This document shows positions 11,476-21,354 of a DNA stretch of 38,120 nucleotides, piece after piece. This stretch comes from Carex sylvatica (taxonomy: Eukaryota > Streptophyta > Magnoliopsida > Poales > Cyperaceae): positions 1 through 38,120 of the forward strand of contig CAXKVR010000419.1 in the NCBI GenBank assembly GCA_964058845.1, written 5' to 3'. The position numbers and the translations under genes were made by a program. How positions within the stretch are numbered: position 1 is the first letter of the stretch; every line of letters begins with the position of its first letter. The notes under the pieces are model-generated. The model was not told the DNA's origin and did not search any database. It worked only from the letters and a program-made list of their open reading frames with translations.

Positions 11476-13691
11476 TATTCGAATGTACACACAATGTATT
11501 AAAAAAAATACCTAATAATTATGAAACAAAAAGCAAACAAAAGGAACGTACACACCACACAAGAATGCAAATAACACATGCATCAAGTTCAAACAACACA
11601 ATTGAACACAATGTGGAAAATGACGAGGTGTCTGTCTCTCTAGACTTGCTGTTTCTCTTCACCTTCTTCCAAATTCTCCTTGGACACCTCCTCCAACGAC
11701 TTACCCTTGGCCTCAGGCACAAACAAGGACATGAGCGTACCCACCAAGTTGGTTGCAGCAAGCACAAAAAGTGAGTTACGCATTCCAATACCCTTCGGGT
11801 AGCCACGATCCCTGGTTTCGGCAGTTTTTCCCTGAGATGAGTACAAGAAACCAAATGCACCAATTATGGCTCCAGCCTTTCCAGCAGCAGCTGAGATACC
11901 ATGGCAGGTTGACCTGAGCCTAGCCGGAAAGACCTCTGCTGGCACAATGAAGGTGGTTGCGTTGGGGCCAAAATTTGCAAAAAAGAAGGTCAAACCGTAC
12001 ATGACCACGAAACCAGTATGGTTGCCTGGTTTAATCCAATGGTTGTATGGGATGGCAAGAGCAAGCATGAACACTGTCATCATAATGAATCCCATGAGTT
12101 GAATCCAGAACCGACCAATAATATCGATGAAGGCCACAGTGAACCAGTAGCCAGGTACGGTGCCACAAAGTGCAATGTAGGTTTGTGCACGGGCGATACG
12201 AAACACCTCCTCGATGGCGTTCATGGTACCTGCCTTAGGAATCCACCCAACCTTGCTAAAGATATCCTTTTGAAAGAGATTCTGACTGTAGAAGGCAACA
12301 TCCAAGAAGAACCAAGTCGTTGTAGTGGCTAGCAAGTGAACACCATGGCGCTTTGCGAATTGGGGGGAGAAAAGTCCCCATTGATCTGCACTCATAACCT
12401 TATCCTGCGCTACATCAAGATCCTCTACAATATCCTCATGTAGGACCTTGGACATGTCGCTAGCTGCCTGCTTAGTGTTACGGGCAATGAGGGCTGTGTA
12501 ACGTGCAGTTTCAGGCATGCGCATTCTCCAGTAGTAAGTCAACGCTGCCGGTACAGCACCAAACATAAGGACGATTCGCCATAGATAATCACCTTGCGAC
12601 TGAGTAGATAGGACATGATCCTCGTTGTAGGATGGAGCAGGGAACTTACTTTTGAACCCAGCTGCCACAATAAGTGAGATAAGGGCCGCAAATAAGATGC
12701 CAAAACCCTGCATGCATGGTGTTATTCAATTCTTTAGTGACTCTAATATTTCAATACATTAATCTAGAGATTAAAAAATGAAATTCATTTGAACTTATTT
12801 GGTATAAATGAATAATTAAGCGGATTGAATAAATTACATGCATAATACCGATAGCTATTTTCTAGATTGGTTAAATTTCTAAATTAAGGTCATGAATATC
12901 TAATACCAATATTTAAAATCAAATCTGTCTGGTTGTTCAGAATTAATGATAAGAATTTTGGTTACCTGCATGGCAAAGACAGCAGCAATGAAAGAGCCAC
13001 GAGTTTTCTTGTTGGCATACTCAGACATAATAGTAGCTGAGAGAGGATAGTCTCCCCCAACACCAAATCCTAACCAGAAACGGAAGAAGCATAGTGTTGT
13101 AATGACACCTTTCGGCTCGTGACCGAAAGAGAGACCTGAGAAAACTGAGCAAATGACCATAAGAATCAGTGTGAAACCATACACACTTTTCCTGCCCAGC
13201 TTATCACCGAGCCACCCGAAGAATAGCTGGCCTGCAAGGGTCCCACAGAGAGCAACACCAGTCACTGCTGCTGATACATTGGGTGGAAGGGTTCCCGGAT
13301 TCTTGTAGGTAGGGTCCGTATAATAGAGACGGCCAATGAGCTTCGCCACTATTGAAATGACGAAAAGATCATACGCATCGGTGAAAAATCCCATACCAGC
13401 AATCACAATTGCCAGAAAATGGTATCCTTGTGTCTTGGCCTTATCAAGCTTGTCCAAAACTGCTAGCTGTTCACGTGCCATTTTTGCTGATTGTTGGAAA
13501 CTTCCTTCCTCTTCTTGATTTGTATTATCTTACTGTAACGAAATACACGAAAGTTATGCATTTTTTTTTTATATTATTTTTTCAAAATATTTGGATTTAC
13601 TGCAAAAAAAAAGAGGTTTATACTTTATAGATGCTTGAAACTCCGTAAACTTTAATTTTAATATTACTAACTTTCTGTGTCGATAGTATGC
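11476..13691. repeat. Identical inverted arm A (PHT1 minus copy)
   Basis: Position x here pairs with 30771 minus x in arm B (17080-19295). CDS, intron, 3' UTR and the last ~210 bp before the ATG match without an indel, homopolymers included. Outside 11476 and 13691 the match stops abruptly. Confidence 0.9.
11640..13481 (-). CDS. High-affinity phosphate:H+ symporter, PHT1 family (copy A)
   Basis: Coding exons 12966-13481 and 11640-12707 on minus encode 527 residues, normal for PHT1 (about 520-540). The intron, 12708-12965, has GT..AG ends. Residues 142-154 are [13 protein letters not shown], the PHT1 signature; GDKLGRK is the MFS loop 2-3 motif; residues ~233-294 form the long hydrophilic central loop between two six-helix halves. 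The tail ([17 protein letters not shown]) is acidic with a serine in the region that controls ER exit in PHT1 proteins. Known role: plasma-membrane uptake of H2PO4- with protons, in roots or at the mycorrhizal interface. The protein is identical to copy B at 17290-19131. The gene has an upstream leader exon at ~14716-14780, so its leader intron is about 1 kb and contains a hAT-like insertion. The short MQGFGIL frame starting in the intron is not a separate gene. Confidence 0.96.
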
Positions 13692-14007
13692 TTCTTTTCT
13701 ATGTAATAAATATATACAATCTGTATTTTACGAAATGGGAATAAATGTAAATGGCTAAAAACAGATATATGTAGTATTTAACCGTTACTATGTTAGGAAC
13801 ATAATCGTATTGATATGTTTTATAAGCACAATTATAGGAAGCACAATTATCAATTTTCAAAACAATTAGTTAAGATAAATTAAGGCTCTACAAATACATA
13901 TGGTTTTATTTGGGCATATATAACTTGAATAACATCTGGTTGATTAGTTAATTTAAGAGAAATCAAACTAATAATTTTTATTACACATTCCCAACTAATT
14001 TTATAAC

Positions 14008-14547
14008 TAGGGGTGTAAACGAGTTGGCTCGGGCCGAGCTGGGCCTTAGCTCGGCTCGTTTATTTTGGCTCGAGCCTGGACCGAGCGAGCTGGACCTAGG
14101 TCACCCGAGCTAAAAATCCTTGGCTCGCTCATGACAAGCCAGCCTGAGCTAGCTCGCGAGCTAACGAGCTGGCTCACTGGGCTTTATTGGACTGCTATTA
14201 TACAAATTCAAAAATATAAAAATAAGAAAACTCATTCAAAAAAATTAAGAAATCGTCCAGCAGACACATCTTCAACCAACTAAAGCCCATATTTTTTCTT
14301 TTCAGACCAAAAATACATCAATTTTGCATAATTGTGCTTTTGAAAATGAGATTGGACTTTAAATTATACGGAGCTAAATCCTAAATCTATAGTAGCTTAA
14401 CGAGCCAAGCTGATTCCTGGCTCAACTCGTTTATTTTGACTCGAGCCTGAACCGAGCTGGCTCGTTAACAGCTCGGTCTACTACCGAGCGAGCTGTTAGC
14501 GAGCGAGCTAGATGCGAGCCACGAGCGAGCTTTTTTTGCAGCCCTAA
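14008..14547. mobile_element. hAT-like non-autonomous element in the leader intron of PHT1 copy A
   Basis: A ~540-bp insertion beginning TAGGGGTGTAAACGAG and ending, read from the other end, TTAGGGCTGCAAA. The inside is built from GAGC/GCTCG words (GAGCTAGCTCGCGAGC). It is flanked by 8-bp near-duplicates TTTATAAC (14000-14007) and ATTATAAC (14548-14555). The matching place in copy B (~16820) reads straight through CACAGTTATAAAATTAG, an empty site. Eight-bp duplications and TAGGG.TG termini fit hAT MITEs. Non-coding. Confidence 0.75.
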
Positions 14548-14715
14548 ATTATAACTGTGTTTTCAAAATAAAAGTAAGGAACATGAGCTGTACAGACATA
14601 TACTATTCCTGACCAAACAGGTACTAGCCATTACATGCAAAACTTGAAACCTTGAATGTGAAGTAATTGAAAGATCAAGGATTATTAAATCAGGAAGATT
14701 GGAAGAAGTACATAC

Positions 14716-14780
14716 CTTGATAAGTGTTTGAAGAGGAGAAGAGATAGAGAACAGTGCACTTGACCTAGCTTGTTGCCTAT
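14716..14780 (-). other. Leader (5' UTR) exon of PHT1 copy A
   Basis: On minus, the stretch ends CTTATCAAG with donor GTATGT at 14715. It aligns with the leader of copy B but with substitutions and small indels. The exon start is placed ~25 bp below the TATA box. The acceptor would be at the TTTGCAG or CGTTACAG sites shortly upstream of the ATG. Confidence 0.6.
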
Positions 14781-14800
14781 CCACCATAGTACGTACGGAT

Positions 14801-14810
14801 GTTATTTATA
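14801..14810 (-). promoter_or_regulatory. TATA box of PHT1 copy A
   Basis: The minus strand reads TATAAATAAC, the same core as in copy B (CTATAAATAACATG), and lies just upstream of the leader exon. Confidence 0.65.
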
Positions 14811-15068
14811 GAATTATAGTATATATTACGTACAGTACGGTACTAGAGGCGCCAGGTTCTGTGCCTTATAATGTTATTTTACTCGATCTGGGTCAACTCA
14901 ACTCCGTCTATTATTCCAATATTCTATTCCTTTCGTACTTTTCTCTCCTTTCACTCTGTCAAAACATGAATAAACTATATATCATTTTTAGTTAGTGGCG
15001 GGAGAGCAATTCATTCTTTCAATATTCACAGCTATATATTGAATATATATCAACACATATATATAATT
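14811..15068 (-). promoter_or_regulatory. Proximal promoter of PHT1 copy A
   Basis: Reads as a diverged mirror of 16345-16580 (shared words include GTACGTAC near the TATA box, GAGTTGACCC, TTTTGACAGAGT and AGTGGCGGGA with its counterpart). By eye about four bases in five match, with small indels. No GNATATNC (P1BS) site was spotted in it. Confidence 0.5.
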
Positions 15069-15379
15069 CTATCTTAAAGAGTAGAACCCCGGTGTTTTTA
15101 TTTATTGGTGAACTTAACTTCAAAATTTATGGAATTTATTTTAATTGACAAATCTAAACTATTGAACCACACTTGTTTTTTTTTATTTTGTTTCATAGAC
15201 CTTTTTGTTTACTTTCTACCTTTTTATTATAAACTTTTATTTTTTTTGTTATTTAGGTAGCAACCTATGGATGCTGAACTTAAGCTTCCAATTGGGATTT
15301 ACTTCACATTTTGATACCTTGTTTTGTAACATAACTCATGTATCAAAAAATCTATCAATCAAATAGATGTTAGACCTCT

Positions 15380-15384
15380 TTTTC

Positions 15385-15430
<46 letters not shown>
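15380..15430. repeat. Poly-A followed by (TA)n tract
   Basis: About 17 A residues followed by ~15 TA units, near the geometric centre (15385) of the inverted pair. Confidence 0.85.
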
Positions 15431-15434
<4 letters not shown>

Positions 15435-15435
15435 T

Positions 15436-15646
15436 TGAAATCAATTTGTTTCACAAGTGATACATTTAATTACATGTAGACTTTATAAATTTTCAAATTA
15501 TTAAGTCAAGCGATAAAAAAAAAAAAATTATAAGTTAAATCTTAACACATTCAGTTTTCATTATTTTTGGACTGCTTGACTTTATAATAAATTAATTTAT
15601 AAATTTTAGAGGTAAACACATCACTTATGAAGTAAGATTGGTTTCA
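15436..15646. mobile_element. Short fold-back (MITE-like) element
   Basis: The left end TGAAATCAATTTGTTTCACA..AGTGAT matches the reverse complement of the right end ATCACTTATGAAGTAAGATTGGTTTCA with a few mismatches. An inner pair AGTCAAGC / GCTTGACT adds to the stem. About 211 bp, AT-rich, non-coding; the target duplication is obscured by the neighbouring TA run. Confidence 0.5.
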
Positions 15647-16261
15647 ACATTTTGAATTTGTTGTTTGAAACCAATTCGATAGATTTTGAAACTAAGCTCA
15701 TGAAGTACTTAACAAGGTTAAGAACACCCAACATGGGCTGGAGGAGTCGTCGGACCTACTTTGCGTGACCGAAAAACAGCCTTAAATTTTAGCTATCATA
15801 TTTAAGAATAGACCATACAGGCATAATGTTGTGTTATTATTTTTTATGAAAGTTGGAAATCAAATGAGATAAAAGTTCATGTGATCTATTACAATGAGAA
15901 TATTATCTTATATATTTAGTTTATTCGCAGAAATCCTTTGCATTTTCTGATAAACAGAGAACGTAAATATGTATAAGATTATCTCCGGAAAATAATATTT
16001 TTCATTAACAGCTTATGATATTGAATATTGCTCACATTAGATATGTTGCAAGTACATGTGCATCCTGTCGATTGGTTTATTATGAAATAATTAATACCAT
16101 TCTACTTTTGGTGTCAACAGGCGAAAGGATATGTATTATGTTATCTGATACTCAATTTCAAATCCATTTATCAATGTATTTTATTATGATTTTTTTATAT
16201 TTTATAATGTCAAATGTCCCCTGACAACTGTGAACGACATCGTCCAATGGTTTTATTCCTT

Positions 16262-16269
16262 GGATATTC
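16262..16269. promoter_or_regulatory. P1BS (PHR1-binding) site upstream of PHT1 copy B
   Basis: GGATATTC matches GNATATNC, the site bound by PHR1-type phosphate-starvation regulators. It lies ~320 bp upstream of the copy B TATA box but ~1.45 kb from that of copy A. It is the only match I found between the two genes. An 8-bp degenerate motif can occur by chance. Confidence 0.5.
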
Positions 16270-16344
16270 CATGTTCCAATTAGATTACATGGAAAATTGC
16301 AATATAATAACTTGATTTTAAAACTTCAGTGTGGGCTGTTGGAT

Positions 16345-16580
16345 GTATATATATATGTTTATATTTGTTGATATATTCAATAGTTGTGAATATTGAAAGA
16401 ATGAATTGCTTTCCCGCCACTAACTAAAATTCATAGTTTATTAATGTTTTGACAGAGTAAAAGTAGAGAAATGTCCGAAAGGAATCGAATATTGGAATAA
16501 TAGATGGATTTGAGTTGACCCAGAGTAAAATAACATTATGAGGCACAGAACCTGGCTCCTCTACCGTACTGTACGTACTA
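16345..16580 (+). promoter_or_regulatory. Proximal promoter of PHT1 copy B
   Basis: Diverged mirror of 14811-15068. It contains GAGTTGACCC (a TTGAC W-box core) and the palindromic GTACGTAC just before the TATA box, both also present in copy A. Confidence 0.5.
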
Positions 16581-16590
16581 CTATAAATAA
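16581..16590 (+). promoter_or_regulatory. TATA box of PHT1 copy B
   Basis: CTATAAATAA, ~30 bp upstream of the leader exon. Confidence 0.7.
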
Positions 16591-16610
16591 CATGCATCTA
16601 TCCGTACTAC

Positions 16611-16671
16611 GGTGGATAGGCAACAAGGTCAAGCGCACTGTCCTCTCTTCTCCTCTTCAACGCTTTTCAAG
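16611..16671 (+). other. Leader (5' UTR) exon of PHT1 copy B
   Basis: Begins near GGTGGATAGGCAAC and ends CTTTTCAAG with donor GTATGA at 16672. Candidate acceptors are TTTGCAG (AG at 17170-17171) and CGTTACAG (AG at 17237-17238), both upstream of the ATG at 17290. PHT1 genes often have such a leader intron. Boundaries are inferred. Confidence 0.6.
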
Positions 16672-17079
16672 GTATGAAGTTCATCCTCATTTAATAATCC
16701 TTGCTCTTTCAAGTACTTCACATTAAAGGTTTAAAGTTTTGTAATGGCTTGTACCAGTTTGGTCATGAAATGTACGTATATGTATACAGCCCATGTTCCT
16801 TGCTGTTATTTTGAAACCACAGTTATAAAATTAGTTGGAAATGTGTAATAAAAATTTTAGTTTCATTTCTGTTAAATTCACTAATCAACCAGATGTTATT
16901 ATCAAGCTTGATGAAATAAATCATATTTGTAGAACCTTAACTTTATCTTAAAGATGTTTTTTAAATTGGATATTGTGTTTAATTCGTAGAAACTTTTTGT
17001 GTTTGTGTTTGTGTTTGTGCTTGTAAAACATGTCAATACACAACGTTACCAAATTCGTAGACCATACAGATGATTATGT

Positions 17080-19295
17080 GCATACTATCGACACAGAAAG
17101 TTAGTAATATTAAAATTAAAGTTTACGGAGTTTCAAGCATCTATAAAGTATAAACCTCTTTTTTTTTGCAGTAAATCCAAATATTTTGAAAAAATAATAT
17201 AAAAAAAAAATGCATAACTTTCGTGTATTTCGTTACAGTAAGATAATACAAATCAAGAAGAGGAAGGAAGTTTCCAACAATCAGCAAAAATGGCACGTGA
17301 ACAGCTAGCAGTTTTGGACAAGCTTGATAAGGCCAAGACACAAGGATACCATTTTCTGGCAATTGTGATTGCTGGTATGGGATTTTTCACCGATGCGTAT
17401 GATCTTTTCGTCATTTCAATAGTGGCGAAGCTCATTGGCCGTCTCTATTATACGGACCCTACCTACAAGAATCCGGGAACCCTTCCACCCAATGTATCAG
17501 CAGCAGTGACTGGTGTTGCTCTCTGTGGGACCCTTGCAGGCCAGCTATTCTTCGGGTGGCTCGGTGATAAGCTGGGCAGGAAAAGTGTGTATGGTTTCAC
17601 ACTGATTCTTATGGTCATTTGCTCAGTTTTCTCAGGTCTCTCTTTCGGTCACGAGCCGAAAGGTGTCATTACAACACTATGCTTCTTCCGTTTCTGGTTA
17701 GGATTTGGTGTTGGGGGAGACTATCCTCTCTCAGCTACTATTATGTCTGAGTATGCCAACAAGAAAACTCGTGGCTCTTTCATTGCTGCTGTCTTTGCCA
17801 TGCAGGTAACCAAAATTCTTATCATTAATTCTGAACAACCAGACAGATTTGATTTTAAATATTGGTATTAGATATTCATGACCTTAATTTAGAAATTTAA
17901 CCAATCTAGAAAATAGCTATCGGTATTATGCATGTAATTTATTCAATCCGCTTAATTATTCATTTATACCAAATAAGTTCAAATGAATTTCATTTTTTAA
18001 TCTCTAGATTAATGTATTGAAATATTAGAGTCACTAAAGAATTGAATAACACCATGCATGCAGGGTTTTGGCATCTTATTTGCGGCCCTTATCTCACTTA
18101 TTGTGGCAGCTGGGTTCAAAAGTAAGTTCCCTGCTCCATCCTACAACGAGGATCATGTCCTATCTACTCAGTCGCAAGGTGATTATCTATGGCGAATCGT
18201 CCTTATGTTTGGTGCTGTACCGGCAGCGTTGACTTACTACTGGAGAATGCGCATGCCTGAAACTGCACGTTACACAGCCCTCATTGCCCGTAACACTAAG
18301 CAGGCAGCTAGCGACATGTCCAAGGTCCTACATGAGGATATTGTAGAGGATCTTGATGTAGCGCAGGATAAGGTTATGAGTGCAGATCAATGGGGACTTT
18401 TCTCCCCCCAATTCGCAAAGCGCCATGGTGTTCACTTGCTAGCCACTACAACGACTTGGTTCTTCTTGGATGTTGCCTTCTACAGTCAGAATCTCTTTCA
18501 AAAGGATATCTTTAGCAAGGTTGGGTGGATTCCTAAGGCAGGTACCATGAACGCCATCGAGGAGGTGTTTCGTATCGCCCGTGCACAAACCTACATTGCA
18601 CTTTGTGGCACCGTACCTGGCTACTGGTTCACTGTGGCCTTCATCGATATTATTGGTCGGTTCTGGATTCAACTCATGGGATTCATTATGATGACAGTGT
18701 TCATGCTTGCTCTTGCCATCCCATACAACCATTGGATTAAACCAGGCAACCATACTGGTTTCGTGGTCATGTACGGTTTGACCTTCTTTTTTGCAAATTT
18801 TGGCCCCAACGCAACCACCTTCATTGTGCCAGCAGAGGTCTTTCCGGCTAGGCTCAGGTCAACCTGCCATGGTATCTCAGCTGCTGCTGGAAAGGCTGGA
18901 GCCATAATTGGTGCATTTGGTTTCTTGTACTCATCTCAGGGAAAAACTGCCGAAACCAGGGATCGTGGCTACCCGAAGGGTATTGGAATGCGTAACTCAC
19001 TTTTTGTGCTTGCTGCAACCAACTTGGTGGGTACGCTCATGTCCTTGTTTGTGCCTGAGGCCAAGGGTAAGTCGTTGGAGGAGGTGTCCAAGGAGAATTT
19101 GGAAGAAGGTGAAGAGAAACAGCAAGTCTAGAGAGACAGACACCTCGTCATTTTCCACATTGTGTTCAATTGTGTTGTTTGAACTTGATGCATGTGTTAT
19201 TTGCATTCTTGTGTGGTGTGTACGTTCCTTTTGTTTGCTTTTTGTTTCATAATTATTAGGTATTTTTTTTAATACATTGTGTGTACATTCGAATA
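17080..19295. repeat. Identical inverted arm B (PHT1 plus copy)
   Basis: Partner of 11476-13691. The inner edge lies within the leader intron, where the two copies stop matching within one or two bases. The outer edge lies ~160 bp after the stop codon. Confidence 0.9.
17290..19131 (+). CDS. High-affinity phosphate:H+ symporter, PHT1 family (copy B)
   Basis: Coding exons 17290-17805 and 18064-19131, intron 17806-18063 (GTAACC..GCATGCAG), 527 residues, identical in protein and nucleotide sequence to copy A. The ATG lies in AAAATGGCA, a fair plant context. Twelve hydrophobic helices are split by the hydrophilic loop at ~233-294; the PHT1 signature is at 142-154. Role as for copy A: proton-driven phosphate import at the plasma membrane. 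The genes are divergently transcribed from a shared ~1.8 kb region between TATA boxes. This copy has a P1BS site close to its promoter and no insertion in its leader intron (~0.5-0.6 kb), so the twins may be expressed differently although their products are the same. Confidence 0.96.
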
Positions 19296-19700
19296 AATTT
19301 TGTTTCATATTTTTTTTTTAATATATATAGTTACTTGTTTTTGTTTGTTTTGATTAGTGACAAAGAATTGGCTGAACTGTGCATATAATTAACTCTGACA
19401 TAAAAATAGAAATATATTACATGTTACAAAGGATTGTTGGTTTATTTAAGTAAAATTATTGAAGTAAAGCTACACATACAATAAAGTAAGTTCATTTTTT
19501 ATGTTAAAATTTGCTGAAACAACTAGTCAACATTAATTATTCCAGTTTGTTTTCAAAGTCGCACCCAATCAACATTCAGCCTATTAACTTCAGTAAATTA
19601 ATCATGGGAAATATAATTCCAATACATACATAGATGAAAAAAAAATTGGCGATTGGTTTCTTACAAATTTTGGGGGAAAAAAAAAATTTCTTTGGTCTAA
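19296..19700. other. Intergenic, no gene
   Basis: AT-rich sequence after PHT1 copy B. It begins where arm identity ends and shows no similarity by eye to the flank of copy A. Confidence 0.5.
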
Positions 19701-19707
19701 TACATAT

Positions 19708-20044
19708 TGTTGGATTTATTAATTGGTTCGTCCATTATGAAAAATCCGAATCCATTACCTGATCTGTTATGAAGAGGTGCTGACCCGTTATGAAGAGATG
19801 CAGACCCTTTATGAAGATGTGCATTATTCTTTATATAAACACTATCCACCTGTCTCTTCTCTAACAGAAGAAAAACTTGTGAATAGTGACAGCCAATTAA
19901 AAGAGAGAAAAGACAGAGAGCACCGAGAACACTCTGTTAAGGTTTGAAGATTTTAGGTCGTGAAAAACACAGGGTTTCTGGCTTCGGCTTGTGATTCCTT
20001 GCAGAACCAGTGATACTGCTACGCTCGCAAGATCCGCTTCCGCA
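19708..20044 (+). mobile_element. LTR-like sequence, plus orientation
   Basis: Starts TGTTGGATTTATTAATTGG. It contains three short direct repeats of ATGAAGAG(G/A)TGC(T/A)GACCC, a TATA-like TTTATATAAACAC and a U5-like stretch ending CGCTTCCGCA. This is the layout of a plant copia LTR promoter. No PBS follows and no target duplication was found, so it is a remnant or truncated LTR. It is unrelated by eye to the LTR at 22555. Confidence 0.4.
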
Positions 20045-20063
20045 CGAAAATTAACGGAGTAAT

Positions 20064-21354
20064 TTATAAATTCAATGTGTATAGATTATCATAAACAGAA
20101 AGAAAACCAGAGCTAACACACTTTGAATCATGAAACAAATTAAATTTTCCATTACCAAAATTACAAGCAAAACCATGCTTGTCCAAAGATGATACATAAA
20201 TTAAATTTCGTCTAAAAGACGGAACAACAAAAGTTTCATACAAATCCAAATAAAAGCTTGATTTTAATAATAATCTAAACACTCCAATAGCTTGCACTTC
20301 CACCTTGCTACCATCGCCCACAAAAATGAATCTTTCATCATCACTTGGCTTCCGGTAACTTTGGCAGCCCTGCAAAGATACACTTATGTGAGTAGTTGCT
20401 CCTGAATCTATCCACCAAGTGTATCTAGATATAGAAATCAAATTAACTTCTGTACAAACCAAAGCAAGAGATATACCTTTCTTAGCACGCCATGCGTGGT
20501 AAGCCTGACAGTATTTCTTCTTGTGTCCTGCTCCATTGCAGAAGAAGCAAACCGGCTCATCAGATTTTACAACTGACTTGCCCTTATCCGGTTTGTTCTG
20601 CTGTGTAGAGACTGCAGCTTTAGTATCCTTAGACTTGTCCAGTTTCTTGCGCTTGACTCCACTCTTAGTCTTAGAGGTAGTAGCAACATAGACATTTTCA
20701 GTCTTATCCCGTTTCATCCTCTCCTCTTCCTCCACACAGTGTGAAATCAGCTCATTTATTGTCCATTTATCCTTCTGACAATTGTAGCTGATTTTAAACT
20801 GTCCAAAGTATGAGGGAAGAGAGATCAACGCTAGATGCACCAGAAGATCATCAGAGATCTCCATCTTCAGTGCCCTAAGCTTAGAAACGACATTAGACAT
20901 CTCCATGATTTATTCTCTAATATTTCATTTTTCCTTATATTTCATTGAGACTAGTTTTGTCAAGAGTGTTCCAATTTCACATTTCTCACTCTTAACAAAT
21001 CTATCCTCAATGTCCTTAAGGTAGAGTTTAGCGCTCAAAATGGACTCTGAAATAGCACCACGAAATACCTCTGGAATGGATCGTTTCATTATCATGACAC
21101 TCATACGATTAGACCTATCCCACTTTTCTTTTTCCTTCTTTTGATCAGAAGTACTATTATCCGTAATAGTGGGACAATGTTCTCTAAACGCAAGGTCCAT
21201 ATCCATGACACCGAGAACTATCATTAAGCTCTCCTTCCAATACTTGAAATTAGTTCCATTCAACATAGGCATATCCTTAAGACCTGTAGTAAAGCTAGCT
21301 GATTCACGAAAAATATACCATAAACACGATTTAGTCTTAATTCAGAAATTTTAA
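20064..21354 (-). pseudogene. Ty1/copia gag and start of pol, broken and truncated
   Basis: Minus strand, one reading frame interrupted by two close stops (20925-20927 and 20910-20912). The first part (LNGTNFKYWKESL, from ~21272) is the copia gag N-terminal domain. The second carries the gag core (LISLPSYFGQFKISYN), a CCHC zinc knuckle (CFFCNGAGHKKKYC), the protease-type WWIDSGATTHIS and part of the gag-pre-integrase region. The frame then ends at ~20070, next to unrelated LTR-like DNA. Integrase, reverse transcriptase and RNase H are absent, so the element cannot move by itself. Confidence 0.85.

Larger units (their letters stand above)
15069..16344. other. Centre of the head-to-head PHT1 pair, not mirrored
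   Basis: The ~1.3 kb between the two mirrored promoters has no protein gene. It holds a (TA)n run, a fold-back element at 15436-15646 and AT-rich sequence. The distal promoters of both genes must lie here. Confidence 0.6.

Noticed and set aside
14563..14787. A 74-residue frame starting in the leader of PHT1 copy A
   Set aside because: The ATG lies too close to the TATA box to be in the mRNA, is absent from copy B (ACG there), and the frame runs into the leader intron.
18439..18905. Open frames antisense to PHT1 (also 11866-12332)
   Set aside because: No recognisable domain; they mirror the strong coding frame on the other strand and appear in both identical arms.
18058..19131. A 357-residue frame starting MQGFGIL (and its twin at 11640-12713) as a separate gene
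   Set aside because: Its ATG overlaps the intron acceptor. The frame is exon 2 of the PHT1 gene once the 258-bp intron is removed.
19703..20049. Intact solo LTR
   Set aside because: Flanking 5-mers (CATAT and CGAAA) do not match and no PBS follows, so only an LTR-like remnant is claimed.
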